A stretch of DNA of 64,000 nucleotides from Sipunculus nudus (Eukaryota; Annelida; Sipuncula; Golfingiida; Sipunculidae), in NCBI GenBank assembly GCA_026874595.1, contig CM049313.1, forward strand, positions 20,911,508 through 20,975,507, in the 5' to 3' direction. The translations under genes and the position numbers were made by a program. Each line of letters begins with the position of its first letter. The first letter of the stretch is position 1. Below, one piece after another: positions 26,801 through 34,860 of this stretch. Below the pieces are notes generated by a model that was not told where the DNA came from, made no database searches, and worked only from the letters and a program-made list of their open reading frames with translations.

Positions 26801-29800
26801 ATAATATTGGGACGGATCGGTAAAATTATAATGCGGATCTGAAACCTGTGTGTGTTTTTCCGTAGAACATCTCAATAGATTATCGAAGATTCCTTAACAT
26901 CATTGAAGTACTCTTGGAGATAATTTACAGATAAGCAAGGCACGTTTTAAATTATCACGGGGCTAGTGAGGACTCTAGTTGCCACAGTGATGTCGCCAAC
27001 TTGGAGGTTGGGTGCAATGTAAAATCAATTTCAATGACATCATAGTTATGAAAGTATAAAGTCTATAAACCGATCGCTTTAATGTAGTAGGGTTAGGGGG
27101 ATAAGTCTGCACAAGTTAACAGAAAACAAATGGTTTCACAAATACCCTAAGCTGCCGGTGGTTACCTTACCTGGAAGCGGATACAGATTCTGGTGGGCGT
27201 TTTCGCTCTGTAAATGCTTTCCGGGTTAAGTTTTTGATTTGTTGTTTCAGGTTGAATGGGAACTTGGGTGCCGTGCCCCAACATTAGTGCACGCCTCTGC
27301 CGTGAGTATGTGTATGGCCTGCGGGGTTACGTTTAGTGGACTCCAGAAGAAAAAGCACTGCATGGCCTGCGGGAAGGTGAGGTATAATTTAACGTCTATG
27401 TTGTGTATTGTTTAATATTTTTGTTTGATGCCTACTAAAAATATTCATGTTTTATATCCATCATATTTATAGCATAATGCTTGAAGCGTTAGGCCAAAAT
27501 AAAAAAAAAGGTATGGTTCTCAGGCACTTTTTTTTAGAAATCAATGCGGGCGGGCGCTTTTTTTATTTTAAATTTTTTGGTATGTTTTGATAAAAATGTC
27601 AAATGAAAAGTGAAAAGCATGAAAACAACAGTTTTATTTTGCTAAATAAGTAAAAGCACTACAAAACAAAGGAAATTTTATGGTTGTATCTTCTTGAAAG
27701 AGATGTCGGAGCGGCAGCAGCTCAAAATTGGAAAATCTTTATTGAAAATCAAATTAAAAAGTTTTCATGCGGGGGTTTAAAATTGATGCGGGCGGTGCCT
27801 GAGAACCATACCTTTAATTTTTTTGGCCTTATGTTAGGTATTTATTTGGCTGGCGAGGCATAGCTTAACATGCTTTTACTCCAATAAAGTTTTTCATTCT
27901 CCTACTTGATCATAAACAAATGAGATGAATGAAAACGAGGCTCACTTCATGTTCGCTTGAATCAAATAAAACATAAAAAAGTTGTGTAAATTGTAACTAT
28001 TTCATTTTTCGATTATACATTCAATACTAATGATGCAATACGATTGCTAAAAACGGATGAATCATAACATTTTAATTTAGTTGGACAGAGTGAAACTGAT
28101 GGCGAAATGGTTATTAAAAAGGCAACTCAAAGAAACCGGTCATATTCAAAGCAACACATACATATTTAAACCATAACCAGGTAAAATGGTTTGTACCCGT
28201 GAGAAATGTGGCAAATGAAAAAAGATACACTTTGATAAGAGTTTAAGGTATTTTGAGAATTTAAAATATATTCTGAAGCCTTGAAAGAATTTGGTCAGAA
28301 TCATTTTAGAAAAGGGCTGTGTTGAGTTTCGATTTATCGTTATATATTTTTTAATATAGTAACTTCGACAAGGTATTATCAACTTACAAATCTCGTATTA
28401 CTAGTCAAATACTAGAAGATTAAATGGTTTAAACCGGTATATCAGGGGTGTAGCCAGGATTTTTGGTGGGGGGGGGGGGGGTATACATGTGTGTTTAAAA
28501 TTGTATATTTGTGTAGGTAAATCGAGATTGCAATCCAAGAAAATGTTAAGTTATTCCGAGAATCAGCCATGAAAATCAATGTTCTTGTAACTCTTCAATA
28601 CTCAAAACAAAAAGAAGTCACAGCACAACTGATAATTGAGAATTGGTAACAAATGGCATTTACTACAATCCACTTATTTATCTTTAGTTTGGGATTCCTC
28701 ATTCCGTTTTAAAGTTATCTCATGATAATTTCAGAAATAACACCCCGCATGTATATATTGTAAAAGCTGAAAGTGTAGAGAAAAGAAACATGACTAGTAT
28801 TTTTCTACCATTAAATTTTTAGTTTCTGGAAAGTTTAGCCTAATTATTACATGCAAAGTTGGATGAGTGGTGCGTACGGGTCACGGCACCCGTCTGGCTA
28901 CGCATGCAGCGTCTGGTTTGTTAATGACTGAACCTTTTGTAGATCGTCTGTAGAAAATGCTCCAGCTCCAAAGTTCGCCTGCAGTACGATACGACAAGGC
29001 TGAGTAAAGTGTGTGATGAATGTTACCTCAGCCTCCGGATGAAGGATGTCCAGATCACCAAGAACAAATGGAATACGCTCAACGTGAGTACGGTTATACT
29101 CTGCCCAGCTGGCATGTATGTGTAATGATTATTACACTTGTTCTTCCAAACCGACCTTTAGAGAAAAACGATCGTCTTTACTTTATCACTGTGGTCCCTT
29201 TTACTAAATGATATACACCTGTATATTCAAACATGCGATGAAATGGCCCTCACAGTTTTTCTTTGTTAAAACAATAGAGATGGGTCCTACATGTTTCTTG
29301 ATTTTAACCGTAAGAAGAATTCATGCCATGTTTTTCAGTACTATTCAAAGAAACACAAAGAATACATAATTGTATGTGGAACTGACACAAGAAAAACAAA
29401 TTATATTTGAATATATATATGTGATATATATAGCAGTTTCCATAATGTAACGACAGCCTATGAACAAGAAATTGCTATGTACTGAGGTAATAGGCAAATG
29501 TTTAGGCAAATGTTTGAGGTCTTTCCCTGCTATTTTATGCCTCACACCAGTGAGTCACACACCAGGTATAAACTTGGCTATTTTTGGCCTATAAACGATA
29601 TACTGGGTCACGTTACAACCCCACATATTTCATTAGAGCGTAATGATATGCAAAACGTTCATTGCTAAACATTTTGTATTGATATAAGTTGAGTGCCAAT
29701 TAATCGATCGTATCGATGTTTGGTCGTTTTCGTTCATAGTCAAATTGGTTGCATTTTTGCATGGCCAAAGGATGATGTATGCACATACAAAGAAGTCGTA

Positions 29801-31682
29801 TTATCCTTATGAAATATTTTTAATTCTGTCAGGCATATAAGAGAGACCGGGCTTTAAACAATGGACAGTTTTAATGTTTATCCTTGTGCAACAAATAAGT
29901 ATCAACAACCCAGCCATTACTTAGACCTTTCATCGTGATGTAGATGTTAGACTGAATTTACACGATCAATATTTTAGGCTTAATTCTACACAGCAGATTC
30001 CATGGTTATGTAGATGGTACATAAAATTGTCAATTAATAATCGGTCTTTTTACATCTATTAATCATTGAATATTACTTTATAACCGATTCTTATCACAAA
30101 TTTAAATAAATATTTAATTTGTACCAGGTACGTGCCACAGACCCCTGCGTGTGCAGTGACTACGTGCAGGTAAGCTCGGACTCCGGTAAGACCTGGACCA
30201 AACGCTGGCTGTCTCTGAGAGATGACGGATCTATATATTCGTTCAAGGCTCACCAGGTAAAACCAGATACTGCTGACATTGTTTTATTGACGTAGGTTAA
30301 TCAAGTAGTTTATCTGTCTTTCTACACTTTGCTTCCGGTGTTCATTTTAAAGTAGCTATTAAAATTATGCAAAAGTGTATCTTAATATTATTTCTAATCA
30401 GTTTCTATTGTCCATTGAGTTCAATCGTGCTTTGCCTTTCAGTGAAATTATTAGGATAAATATAGATGCTTGTCCCGCCTTTATATAAAAATAACAGTCT
30501 TTGCATGGCCAGCTTTCAGCCTTTAACCTAGATCGCGTTACCCAGTTCGGTATACCGGGTAGTACCAATGTTATGAAAATGATCTGTTAGGGATGTAATG
30601 CTTATGGAAAGGACGACATGCCCGAACATCGATATATAGTATATCGTATACGGCGGACTGTGAAGAGTACCAATATTGCTAAAAAAGGCGTCTTGCATTG
30701 CAATCTTATTCTTGTAAGCAGGGGTATAGCCATGCCTGTCGGGTGTAGCCGGGACGGGCTTCTGCCGACAGACACAAAGCTTACATTTGCAACCCACCGA
30801 CAGGCACAACAGATCTTAAAGATCTTAATCCTTGCATTATGAAGTATTTCTAAGAGCTAAATAAAAGTCCCATGACCCCCCGCCTTGACAACCTCCCCTT
30901 GCTTCGCCATGTCCATAATTTAAGCCGGCACTCAAAATTGTCTAGTTTTAACCCTGCTTGATGGTGCTTTTTCCCTGACCGTGCAACATTTAAGTTATCG
31001 CCATTACGTATGTTATTTTTCAATGACGATAAATAAGAAAAATCAGCAAAAATAAGAAAGGATATTTATTTTTAAATACATGCTGGACCCATAGAAAGCT
31101 TAAAATACCTGTGTCAAACATTTCTACTGAATTATATCTAAAAGTTGTACTTATAAAGTGAGTGTATTTGTGTGTGTGTATTTATAATTGTTAATATGTG
31201 CGAAATTATAATCTTTCTGTAATATTTGAGACAAAGGGGTTATGTTTTGTATTTTAATTTTATCCACTATTTATGCGACAAATCAGTGGTAATAATTTGT
31301 TATTCTTTTAAGGACATAGCGGCTGTTTCATTTATGTATCTTCCCAACTGTACCATAAAGAATCCAGATGATGGAGTCAAGGACGGTTCTAAAGAATGCT
31401 TCAGCATACGGCACGGCAAAAAACAATATACTTTCAAAATAGAAGGTTCTGCTGACAAACAAAAGTAAGCTTATCTTTTTTTTTAATGAGAAACGCAACT
31501 TATTGTGATCTTTCAGCTTATTATTGTCATATTATTCTAATACTGTAGTTCAGCAATCGTCATTTAAATTTAAATACAAAGTTTATTTCCTAATGATTTT
31601 CTAATTAACACTTTTTTTCTCCGCCAGGTGGCGCTCAGCTATAGCCGAAGTTTCGACTCCGAGGATGGCATCAGAATGTTGA
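12805..31682 (+). CDS. FGD-family RhoGEF (DH-PH-FYVE-PH), 17 coding exons
   Basis: The likely product is a guanine-nucleotide exchange factor for a Cdc42/Rho-type GTPase, placed on membranes by PH and FYVE domains. I joined exons 12805-13542, 15232-15339, 15659-15813, 16447-16603, 19338-19425, 21079-21129, 22262-22320, 22868-23014, 23801-23887, 24694-24773, 25171-25201, 26042-26119, 27251-27376, 28943-29083, 30128-30256, 31313-31464 and 31628-31682. Every junction keeps phase and gives 793 residues, within the range of FGD proteins. The layout is an acidic, Ser/Asp-rich N-terminus (1-246), DH (about 258-455, with EKAYVEKLHLL and WNERPRLGDVM), PH1 (about 477-575), FYVE (about 614-665, eight cysteines) and PH2 (about 690-785). 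All introns are GT-AG except one GC-AG. The start ATG lies 2 nt after a 3' splice site (AG at 12801-12802), so either a 5' UTR exon exists upstream or the protein is longer. Confidence 0.92.
13860..15231 (+). repeat. G-rich intronic minisatellite, about 425-bp higher-order unit x3
   Basis: Three units start near 13966, 14391 and 14816. The spacing is 419 bp and then 425 bp, and exon 2 falls one further 425-bp step on. Each unit has a run of 15-19 G, a degenerate short repeat of the type GGGTAATTGTCCGAGG, an AT-rich half, and (after units 1 and 2) a copy of the splice acceptor TTATATTTGTTCTCAG that precedes the real exon at 15232. A separate run of 18 G lies at 13909-13926. Confidence 0.93.
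15232..15339 (+). CDS. FGD gene exon 2, start of DH domain
   Basis: Thirty-six codons in phase 0-0 carry the first DH helix (ILQELQRSEKAYVEKLHLL). The opening bases AGGTCCTTGTCTGAG look like a unit of the adjoining minisatellite. Confidence 0.9.
15340..15658. other. FGD intron 2, nothing seen
   Basis: Ordinary AT-rich intron with donor GTAAGT and acceptor TTCTTATCAG. Confidence 0.8.
16157..16184. repeat. (AT)n in FGD intron 3
   Basis: A short AT run. The rest of this intron (15814-16446) shows nothing recognisable. Confidence 0.9.
16447..16603 (+). CDS. FGD gene exon 4 (DH) ending on a GC donor
   Basis: The exon starts by completing the Trp codon of WNERPRLGDVM, a DH landmark, and ends VAQVE. 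The following bases are GAG|GCAAGT, a classic GC-AG intron donor. The next exon joins in frame. Confidence 0.88.
16808..16957 (+). repeat. Dispersed repeat, copy 1
   Basis: About 150 bp match 34713-34860 in the same orientation, sharing for example gtcggatcaaaatattt and aaataaactgatagg. Confidence 0.85.
16958..17339. other. FGD intron 4 part, nothing seen
   Basis: AT-rich filler with no recognised element. Confidence 0.7.
17340..17485. other. GC-rich block with short hairpins
   Basis: This is a compositional island inside an AT-rich intron. It can form CCGTGA...TCACGG and ACCGTG...CACGGT hairpins and contains GGTCGATCCC, which resembles a tRNA-type B box. It could be an old SINE head or a structured RNA. 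I do not recognise it. Confidence 0.3.
17491..17506. repeat. G tract
   Basis: A run of about 16 G directly after the GC-rich hairpin block. Confidence 0.9.
17507..18881. repeat. FGD intron 4, (AT)n and filler
   Basis: An (AT)n run lies at about 17844-17894. A phrase ttccgagttttacacat occurs twice (about 18422 and 18589). Nothing else is recognised. Confidence 0.6.
18882..18953. repeat. Inverted repeat in FGD intron 4
   Basis: The arms are AGCTTGT...TCACCCCA and TGGGGTGACAAGCT, so this is probably part of a foldback element. A small open frame (18793-18951) overlaps it and is not credible as a gene. Confidence 0.5.
19338..19425 (+). CDS. FGD gene exon 5, degenerate DH signature
   Basis: It encodes PECRRLTIPQHML, then VCHRAAHYQAILR, where FGD relatives carry a PVQRxPRY-type motif. 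The donor is weak (GAG|GTTTTT). The next exon restores D-Y of the K/R-D-Y motif, which supports the join. Confidence 0.85.
19451..19824. mobile_element. MITE-like inverted-repeat element in FGD intron 5
   Basis: The left end gcgtttaccttgcgcgcggt is mirrored at the right by ccgcataccgcgagccaagt and again by gcataccgcgtgccaag. The arms are imperfect, about 30 bp long, and there is no coding sequence. Confidence 0.6.
20680..20990 (+). repeat. Three-copy dispersed repeat, copy 1
   Basis: It contains caatgttgacaaacag, then a gttgcatatatg segment and a block near ttataaacatgtgga. Relatives lie at 49250-49570 and 60385-60700 in the same orientation. The preceding 19825-20680 shows nothing recognisable. 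Confidence 0.7.
21130..21789. other. FGD intron 6 part, nothing seen
   Basis: AT-rich sequence with no recognised feature. Confidence 0.7.
21790..22225. repeat. Probable non-autonomous repeat with (GTCT)n
   Basis: It starts near ctgcttccgcggaac and ends near gaagcggaagcgg (complementary ends). It contains a GTCT microsatellite at about 21846-21865 and a near-duplicated internal phrase (gatgtggagaaatcttca / aatgtggagacatcttca). Confidence 0.5.
22321..22867. other. FGD intron 7, nothing seen
   Basis: AT-rich intron. Open frames here run on from exon 7 and are not supported. Confidence 0.7.
23250..23530 (+). repeat. Dispersed repeat family, copy 1
   Basis: It opens with (GT)-rich sequence, then cacaacataactcg, and later contains acctgggaattcgggccgaa and a phrase near caaacacggttttgggag. 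Related copies lie at 37140-37480 (inverted) and 38020-38245 (direct). Confidence 0.8.
23888..24693. other. FGD intron 9, nothing seen
   Basis: No repeat or coding signal is recognised, apart from chance open frames. Confidence 0.6.
24826..25070 (+). mobile_element. MITE (AGGTATGGTTCTCAGGCAC family), copy 1
   Basis: Left end ggtatggttctcaggcac and right end gtgcctaaaaactatacctt are imperfect inverted repeats, followed inward by gcgggcgggc-type sequence. It contains a G tract at 25021-25032. A longer copy is in a later intron of the same gene. Confidence 0.85.
25171..25201 (+). CDS. FGD gene 31-nt microexon (end of PH1)
   Basis: It completes an Arg codon and encodes HKEEMNAWVE, the tryptophan-bearing final helix of PH1. 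It has acceptor TTTGTTGCAG and donor GAG|GTAATT, and phases match on both sides. Confidence 0.88.
25202..27250. other. FGD introns 11-12
   Basis: Introns 25202-26041 and 26120-27250 flank exon 26042-26119. I see a TATTA-rich low-complexity block at about 26400-26480. Near 26690-26960 there is a GTGTTTG-opened segment that loosely resembles the repeat at 23250. No other gene is seen. Confidence 0.55.
27251..27376 (+). CDS. FGD gene exon 13, first half of FYVE finger
   Basis: It encodes RAPT...VSMCMACG and QKKKHCMACGK, giving zinc ligands C614, C617, C630 and C633. FGD relatives have HHC at this position; here it is KHC. The classical WxxD motif is absent, although other FGD proteins also lack a clear WxxD. 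Confidence 0.92.
27491..27829 (+). mobile_element. MITE (AGGTATGGTTCTCAGGCAC family), copy 2
   Basis: This fuller copy has outer ends aggccaaaa / ttttggcct, then ggtatggttctcaggcac and gtgcctgagaaccatacc. The ends are nearly perfect inverted repeats. No coding sequence. Confidence 0.9.
28445..28915. repeat. Probable non-autonomous element with G tract
   Basis: Ends gtgtagccaggat and tctggctacgc are roughly inverted. A run of about 15 G follows the left end (about 28467-28481). The flanking 27830-28444 shows nothing. Confidence 0.5.
28943..29083 (+). CDS. FGD gene exon 14, second half of FYVE finger
   Basis: It encodes IVCRKCSSSKVRLQYD and LSKVCDECY, giving zinc ligands C638, C641, C659 and C662 and the RVC-like KVC. 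It continues into the linker before PH2. Confidence 0.92.
29084..30127. other. FGD intron 14, nothing seen
   Basis: No recognised repeat or coding sequence. Confidence 0.6.
30128..30256 (+). CDS. FGD gene exon 15, start of PH2
   Basis: Forty-three codons in phase 0-0 (DYVQVSSDSGKTWTKRWLSL) cover the first PH strands with the typical K-RW-L pattern. A strong donor-like CAG|GTAAGC lies inside it at 30170. Confidence 0.9.
30257..31312. other. FGD intron 15, nothing firm
   Basis: A short phrase gtatagccatgcctgtcggg (about 30724-30743) looks repeat-like. Otherwise ordinary. Confidence 0.5.
31628..31682 (+). CDS. FGD gene last exon
   Basis: It encodes WRSAIAEV, the terminal PH2 helix with its conserved Trp, then a short tail ending ASEC and TGA. 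Confidence 0.9.
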
Positions 31683-31745
31683 CCCCAGATAACTCTTACA
31701 GCTTACGGCACTAGAAAAGTTTAAAACGATCAGTCAGCCATACAG

Positions 31746-31751
31746 AATAAA
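31746..31751 (+). terminator. Polyadenylation signal AATAAA for the FGD gene
   Basis: First AATAAA, 64 bp after the stop codon. Further AATAAA motifs occur near 32011 and 32184, so the true 3' end may be later. Confidence 0.5.
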
Positions 31752-32328
31752 TGTGGAAGAAAAATTCAAACAATATGTACACATGCACTGCCATACAGCA
31801 TCAAAAACGGACAAAACGGACCTATTTTTTCGGTATGGAATGACGGAAAAATCTTTCTTCAGTGTTCGTTTGTATGTTTGTTTAAGACAGAAGTCTATAG
31901 AAATTAGGTACAGGATCTAGGTTTAAAAGAAAATATCATTTTACCCCTGTAGTCTGCTTCCCTCTATGACGTTATTATCGCTTCACACAAACTTGAACCT
32001 CGGTTAAATGACAATAAATAATGACACTAAAGGGCTCCTGGGAGAGTTGCACAGTTTGGTTCCTATTGAATTCCACAAAGACGGTTCAAAATCTGGAGAG
32101 CACTAACTTAACCTTGAATGTATCAGACTGGAAGTTTATCAAACAAAATAGTAGTATGCAGATAAACCTGTTTTCAATGATCTCCAAATAAAAATTATAA
32201 TACGTGTATATTAAGTTTATATGTGTGTCCCAAGTTCGACTTTTATATATTTTACACTTTCTGTGTGTGTGTGTCGTCTGTTATTTTCCCAATATGGAGC
32301 GCTTGGAACATGAATTGGATATACACGA

Positions 32329-32330
<2 letters not shown>

Positions 32331-32384
<54 letters not shown>
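32331..32384. repeat. (AT)n microsatellite
   Basis: About 27 AT units butt directly against the left end of the inverted-repeat element that follows. Confidence 0.95.
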
Positions 32385-32388
<4 letters not shown>

Positions 32389-32806
32389 GTAAGTGATGGA
32401 TCTGAGTCACTACCGCCGGTTTCGGCTCATCAGATGACTTTAAACAAAGGTTCTCCAACCATAAACAAATCATTTAAAGACAGAACTCACTCAAACAAAA
32501 CAGAACTCGCAAAACGTGTCGTCCCTGAAAGACAAGCAACAAAATTTCACCATCACCTGGTCTATAATCCAGCAATCCAACACAGCTGTGACCTCTTCAA
32601 ACCAGTGCAACTTGTGCTTGACCGAGAAACTGGCAGTCCTATAAGCTCAAGACAAAAGAACTTGCTGAACAAACGCTCGTAAATTGTATCAATTTGTCGC
32701 CATGGATCAAGGGCATCCGTGCGAAACAAACGATTAAACCGACACCGTAGAAGCTGAAAGTCAGTCATCTGATGAGGCGAAACCGGCGGTTCCATCACCT
32801 ACTTTT
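32385..32806. mobile_element. Inverted-repeat element with hammerhead-like ends
   Basis: The left arm (about 32389-32440) and right arm (about 32755-32806) are imperfect inverted copies containing ACCGCCGGTTTCGGCTCATC and its complement. In both arms the sequence CTGATGAGSCGAAACC reads outward. The left arm has 11 bp (AGTGACTCAGA) that the right arm lacks. The interior of about 310 bp has open frames on both strands but no recognised protein. Confidence 0.8.
32401..32440 (-). ncRNA. Hammerhead-ribozyme-like motif (candidate)
   Basis: On the minus strand it reads AGTCAT, CTGATGA, GCC, GAAA, CCGGCGG, TA, GTGACT. All conserved core bases (CUGANGA, GAAA, UH) are present. AGTCAT pairs with GTGACT as a six-pair stem I (one G-U). 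CC/GG closes a tiny stem III after the A-U pair. Stem II is reduced to one G-C pair, which is unusually small. Cleavage, if any, would fall after the TA at about 32411. Confidence 0.5.
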
Positions 32807-32882
32807 ATACACTATGCTCTGTTATACTTAACATAGAGCGCTCTGTAGCCGCGGAGGAAAGACTGCATTCTCGCAGATCATT

Positions 32883-32919
<37 letters not shown>

Positions 32920-33290
32920 GATAAGATATTTGTGTATATTCCATTATTTGTTTTCATCTTTGACTGTGTTCAGTCGTCGTTTCCTTGTTATATATAAATA
33001 CTATAAAAAACTTGCATGCATTGGATGCGCGAACTAACGGAGTATAATAATAAAAAAGACATACCGATCCAAAATTTAGTTGTGCATCAGGAGCTAAATG
33101 TAATTCAGTTTTTAAGTAAAAGGCATGTACAAACGAATAAAAACATACATGATAATCTCAAATTTCTAATTTAAATTTTTCATATAGGAGATTTATATCT
33201 GATTCGGACATGGACTCGGGACCTAAATGACTCGAAGAAGGTGACTTGAAGGGTGGCCAAGACTCACACTTGGACTCGGAAAGTGTGGAC
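32807..33290. repeat. (AC)n and GACTCG-type degenerate repeat
   Basis: An (AC)n run lies at about 32886-32914. Positions 33205-33290 carry GGACTCGG-like hexamer repeats, a family also seen at 34995-35105, 41085-41240 and 41450-41600. The 625-bp MITE follows directly. Confidence 0.75.
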
Positions 33291-33915
33291 TATAGTCCGT
33301 TCCTGTACCCCTGTCCACCTTTTTTTTCGCGATTATCTCTACATAAGACAAACTTGCAAAACAAAATTTGCACCAATGGCATAAAGAGGCAAAAGCGTAA
33401 TTTTTTGTACCTTACCTACTCAAAATATAAATATTATTCACTATACGGCCTGGTTGACATATCTCATATATATCCGTGGTTCATGGCGTCCCTAATAAGT
33501 GGCCATTGTTTATCCTCCTTGGATATGGAGATAAAGTAATGTGACGTAACAGTGAAGCGCGTGCACGCGGAGAATACAATTCTCGCTGTAAACAGGGGTC
33601 GGCAGCTCTTGATTATTGGTACCGTGAATGTTGGTGCCTCTTTAGTACGTCACGTCTTTATGACGTCATCACTAATCCCTGATATGCCCATTTCACAGAT
33701 TAGTGGCAAGATGTCGCTAAAGAATAGACTAGTTACTCATAAAATGGTTTTAAATTGTTTATAGGAAAATAACATAAGGTAGGCTATTATTTCCATATTA
33801 GTTAATTACGCTTTTTCCTCTTTCTTCCCCAAGGTCATACAGTTCTGGCGTTCTTTGATTCACAGATAAATAATCGCGAAAAAACAGGTGGACAGGGGTA
33901 CTGGAACGGACTATA
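33291..33915 (-). mobile_element. 625-bp MITE, copy 2 (inverted)
   Basis: This is the reverse-oriented partner of 5966-6590, with the same length and nearly the same sequence, including the palindrome TGACGTCA at 33661-33668. It is inserted beside GACTCG-type repeat sequence. Confidence 0.9.
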
Positions 33916-34164
33916 GACTACAACACTGGATAATAGGTTGGAAGGAATCTATCCTTGATATGTTTGACTTTATCCGCAAAGCGACCGCGTTAAATGACCG
34001 GGCTTATTGCAAAACCCTAGCACCTACAATCGTGATCAATCATTGAATGAATTAAGGAGGCTTGTTCACTTTGATCCAATGATGAGACAGTTGACAACCA
34101 GGAGTTCATATGAGTTCATATAAACTCTGTGATAACGAAGTAGCCATGACATTGAAGCCCTTTT

Positions 34165-34686
34165 AATACGCCCGTTATATGACGGGAATAATATGGTATA
34201 CCCACCGTCTTTCTGTTCGTCCGTCCGTTCGTTAAGTTCTTTTTAAGTGTCGCCGCGATAACTTACCGGGGCTTCAATGGATTTTCACCAAACTCGACAT
34301 ATCTATTTACCAACAGATTATCCCGACTGAATTCGAAAATGGGCAAATCCACGCACATTGAATAAGGTCACGGGCCACTAGGCTACTTTGTGGTGTCGCC
34401 TCGATAACTTGCAAAGTATATGAGGGACTTTGATAAATCTCATCAGAAATTTAATCATAAAATATCTCGCCTGAGCTTGATTTCCTACAAAATCCGCGCA
34501 TGTTTAATGAAGTCATAGGTCACCGCAGTTTTTAGGCACCGTACTGACTTAACAAAAATCCTTCGGATTTTCATGAAACTCATTAAACATATTTACCAAT
34601 AGAGTTTCTCACCTCGTTTATATTCTCAGCAGATAATACACATATTTGATGGGGACAGAGGTCACAAGACACAAGACGGGCGTATT
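34165..34686. mobile_element. Non-autonomous element with 11-bp terminal inverted repeats
   Basis: It is bounded by AATACGCCCGT and ACGGGCGTATT, a perfect inverted repeat. The interior holds CGTCCGTCCGTTCG and three diverged phrases of the type cgataacttrc...ttcaatggattttcaccaaac. No coding sequence. Confidence 0.75.
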
Positions 34687-34712
34687 ATGCACGTTTGCGG
34701 TCCTGTTGTTAA

Positions 34713-34860
34713 ATAAACTGATAGGGGCCTGAGAGTCATGATACAAGTCATAATAGGACACCCATCTCAAGAGTCGGATCAAAATATTTGTTGTGTGGTA
34801 GTATTTGACATCAGGGACTTATATGGCCGTGTTTTATTTGCTAAATAATGAAGAAAACAT
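34713..34860 (+). repeat. Dispersed repeat, copy 2
   Basis: Matches 16808-16957 in the same orientation. It directly follows the preceding element. Confidence 0.85.

Noticed and set aside
32434-32798. Open frames inside the hammerhead-ended element
   Set aside because: Both strands are open over the same short stretch, with no recognised domain.
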